Source: Acinetobacter nectaris CIP 110549
Lineage (GTDB): Bacteria; Pseudomonadota; Gammaproteobacteria; Pseudomonadales; Moraxellaceae
Direction of reading: 5' to 3'
DNA length: 64,000 bases
Assembly: GCF_000488215.1 (NCBI RefSeq)
Contig: NZ_KI530712.1
Location: forward strand, 686,881 to 750,880
Part shown: piece by piece, positions 62,330-64,000 of the stretch
Position numbering within the stretch: position 1 is the first letter of the stretch
Layout of the letters: each line of letters starts with the position of its first letter
The notes under the pieces: generated by a model
Databases searched by the model: none
Seen by the model: only the letters and a program-made list of their open reading frames with translations
Told to the model about the DNA's origin: nothing
Program-made: the position numbers and the translations under genes

Positions 62330-64000
62330 ATGGATATTCGATCAAGTTTTAAAGTGAAAAGCCAACAGTTAAAGCACTGCTACCACTCAGTTCATCAACA
62401 CCTGAAAAAAAGACTACCGCTATATATTGGTTTAATCCTTACAAGTTCGACCATTACAAGCTATGCTGCCGATATGAACAAAGTTGTTCACACTTACTTT
62501 ATTGCTTCAGAAACAGGGTTCGACCCTGCTGCAACTAATGACCTTTATTCATCTTATGTAGATGACTCAATTTTTGAAACACTTTATACCTATGACTATT
62601 TAGCCCGCCCGTTAAAGCTTGTTCCATTGACAGCAACATCACTGCCTCAGATTAGTGCAGATGGCCTCACTTATACGATTCATATTAAACCACACATATT
62701 TTTTGCAGATGATCCTGTATTTAAAGGAAAAAAACGTGAGCTGACATCATATGATTATGCTTACAGTTTTAAACGCGTACTCGATCCTGCATTAAGATCT
62801 CCTAATAGTGATATCTTTGCAGGAAAGTTTATCGGTGCCGACCAACTGGTTGACCATGCCCAAAAAGTCGGAAAATTTAATTATGATGCACCGATTGAAG
62901 GTATTCAAACCCCTAACCGCTATACCCTTGTCCTCAAACTAAAAGAAAAAGACTTCAATTTGCCTATGATTTTGGCACATACGCCAACTGCCGCTTTAGC
63001 AAGAGAAGTCGTAGAACATTATAAAGATCCTCAAGGCTTTGTAATGTCCCATCCAGTAGGTACAGGTGCATACTTTCTAAGTAAATGGGTACGAGGCTCA
63101 CGGATTGTCTTGAACTATAACCCAAACTATCGAGGCTATATTTGGAATTTTAAATCTGACGATCCCAGCGATAAAAAAATAATTACCGAGATGACTGGCA
63201 AAAAAATGCCTCAAGTAGGTATGGTAGATATTCAAATTATTGAAGAAGGCCAATCTCAATGGTTAGGCTTCAAACAAAAGCAGTTAGACTGGCTCGATTT
63301 ACCACCTAACTTAGTCAATAAAGCATTAAATAACGGAGAGTTAAGACCAGAATATAAAAAAGAAGGCATCTACTTATCAAATGTTAGTGATATAACATCA
63401 TATTATACGTTTTGGAATATGACCGATCCGATTGTTGGCGGTTTAAGTGAAGAAAAAATTGCTTTACGGCGCGCGATGTCTATGGCTTTTTCAAACTACC
63501 ATTTTATCAATATTGTTTTTAATGGCATGATGATTCCGCTTTACGCAATTATCCCCCCTAATATTGTCGGTTATGACCCAACCTTTAAAACAAGTCGCCC
63601 CTATAATGTACAAGCTGCCAATTTATTATTAGACCAGTACCATTACAAAATTGGCCCAGATGGCTATCGCACACTCCCTAATGGTAAACCACTTACTATT
63701 CAGTACTCTATGCCGACGTCTAGCTCAAGCTTAGCTGTAGCAGAGTTTTGGCAACGTTCATTAAAAAAAATACATATTCGCATGGTTGCTAAAAGCATGC
63801 AATTTCCCGAATATTTAAGAGCACAAAAACAGTGTGCCGTGCAAATGGGGACTCAAGGCTGGTTTGCAGACTACCCAGATGGTGAAAACTTTTTACAATT
63901 GTTTTATGGGCCAAATGTCCATGTATCTAATTTTAATTGTGTTGCAATTCCAGAGTTTGATCGGTTATTTAAACAAAGTATGGCTTTACCGAATAGTCCA
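62330..64000 (+). CDS. Family-5 peptide-binding protein of an ABC transporter (partial)
   Basis: The frame is open from the ATG at 62330 through the end of the window (557 codons, so the C-terminus is missing). A signal peptide ends near TSYAA (residue 47). FIASETGFDPAATND, SADGLTYTIHIKP, SYDYAYSFKRVLDP, HPVGTGAYFLSKWVRGS and WFADYPDGENFLQLFYGP are signatures of OppA/DppA-type solute-binding proteins. It should catch peptides in the periplasm. Permease and ATPase genes are expected beyond the window. It is divergent from the receptor and TonB genes. Confidence 0.88.
   Translation, partial: MDIRSSFKVKSQQLKHCYHSVHQHLKKRLPLYIGLILTSSTITSYAADMNKVVHTYFIASETGFDPAATNDLYSSYVDDSIFETLYTYDYLARPLKLVPLTATSLPQISADGLTYTIHIKPHIFFADDPVFKGKKRELTSYDYAYSFKRVLDPALRSPNSDIFAGKFIGADQLVDHAQKVGKFNYDAPIEGIQTPNRYTLVLKLKEKDFNLPMILAHTPTAALAREVVEHYKDPQGFVMSHPVGTGAYFLSKWVRGSRIVLNYNPNYRGYIWNFKSDDPSDKKIITEMTGKKMPQVGMVDIQIIEEGQSQWLGFKQKQLDWLDLPPNLVNKALNNGELRPEYKKEGIYLSNVSDITSYYTFWNMTDPIVGGLSEEKIALRRAMSMAFSNYHFINIVFNGMMIPLYAIIPPNIVGYDPTFKTSRPYNVQAANLLLDQYHYKIGPDGYRTLPNGKPLTIQYSMPTSSSSLAVAEFWQRSLKKIHIRMVAKSMQFPEYLRAQKQCAVQMGTQGWFADYPDGENFLQLFYGPNVHVSNFNCVAIPEFDRLFKQSMALPNSP

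Overview
The window looks like an Acinetobacter chromosome carrying the early and regulatory end of a lambda-like prophage. The genus call rests on low G+C DNA, the nudJ-mnmA-hflD-purB block, a secreted mutarotase of the Acinetobacter Mro type, nlpD next to surE without a following rpoS, and the overall protein signatures. The species cannot be told from the sequence alone.

Region 1 (1-12,740) is prophage. A repressor (8305-9054) is flanked by two operator clusters built on one 15-bp palindrome. A leftward operon runs Cro-like protein, Rha/KilAC antirepressor, O-like and P-like replication genes, a methyltransferase-like gene, a nuclease and a Q-like antiterminator. It is followed by a consensus late-type promoter, a short leader and a terminator, then small genes (Ogr-like zinc finger, HNH-like, Rha, NinB). 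A rightward operon carries small genes, a Sak4-like ATPase, an SSB and an excisionase-like protein. The right end has four regularly spaced heptamers that look like integrase arm sites, and stops inside a tRNA-Met gene of which only the 5' half remains. No integrase lies in the window. A block of palindromic ACTAGT repeats next to a T-rich tract inside the O-like gene is a candidate replication origin.

Region 2 (12,781-52,300) is ordinary housekeeping and metabolic chromosome: yebC, a dinB-family pseudogene, a hydroxyacid dehydrogenase, mutS, an orphan sulfonate-type binding protein, fdxA, a Rieske protein, a nucleobase permease, an LRAT-like protein, glnS, a cyclophilin, lpxH, a HAD phosphatase, an amino-acid permease, grxB, a Pif1-like helicase, yceI, trmB, a DUF2520 protein, grxD, a LysR regulator, nlpD, surE, dacC, nudJ-mnmA-hflD-purB, a solA-like oxidase, a mutarotase, a pirin, a diguanylate cyclase and a cupin.

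Region 3 (52,372-64,000) is the most interesting accessory locus. On the minus strand lie a TonB-dependent receptor, a dedicated tonB-exbB-exbD-exbD set, a second TonB-dependent receptor, and an SbmA/BacA-type inner-membrane peptide importer. Divergent from it is a family-5 peptide-binding protein that runs off the window. Together these could move a peptide-like substrate across the outer membrane, through the periplasm and across the inner membrane. The substrate is unknown and the joint function is inference.
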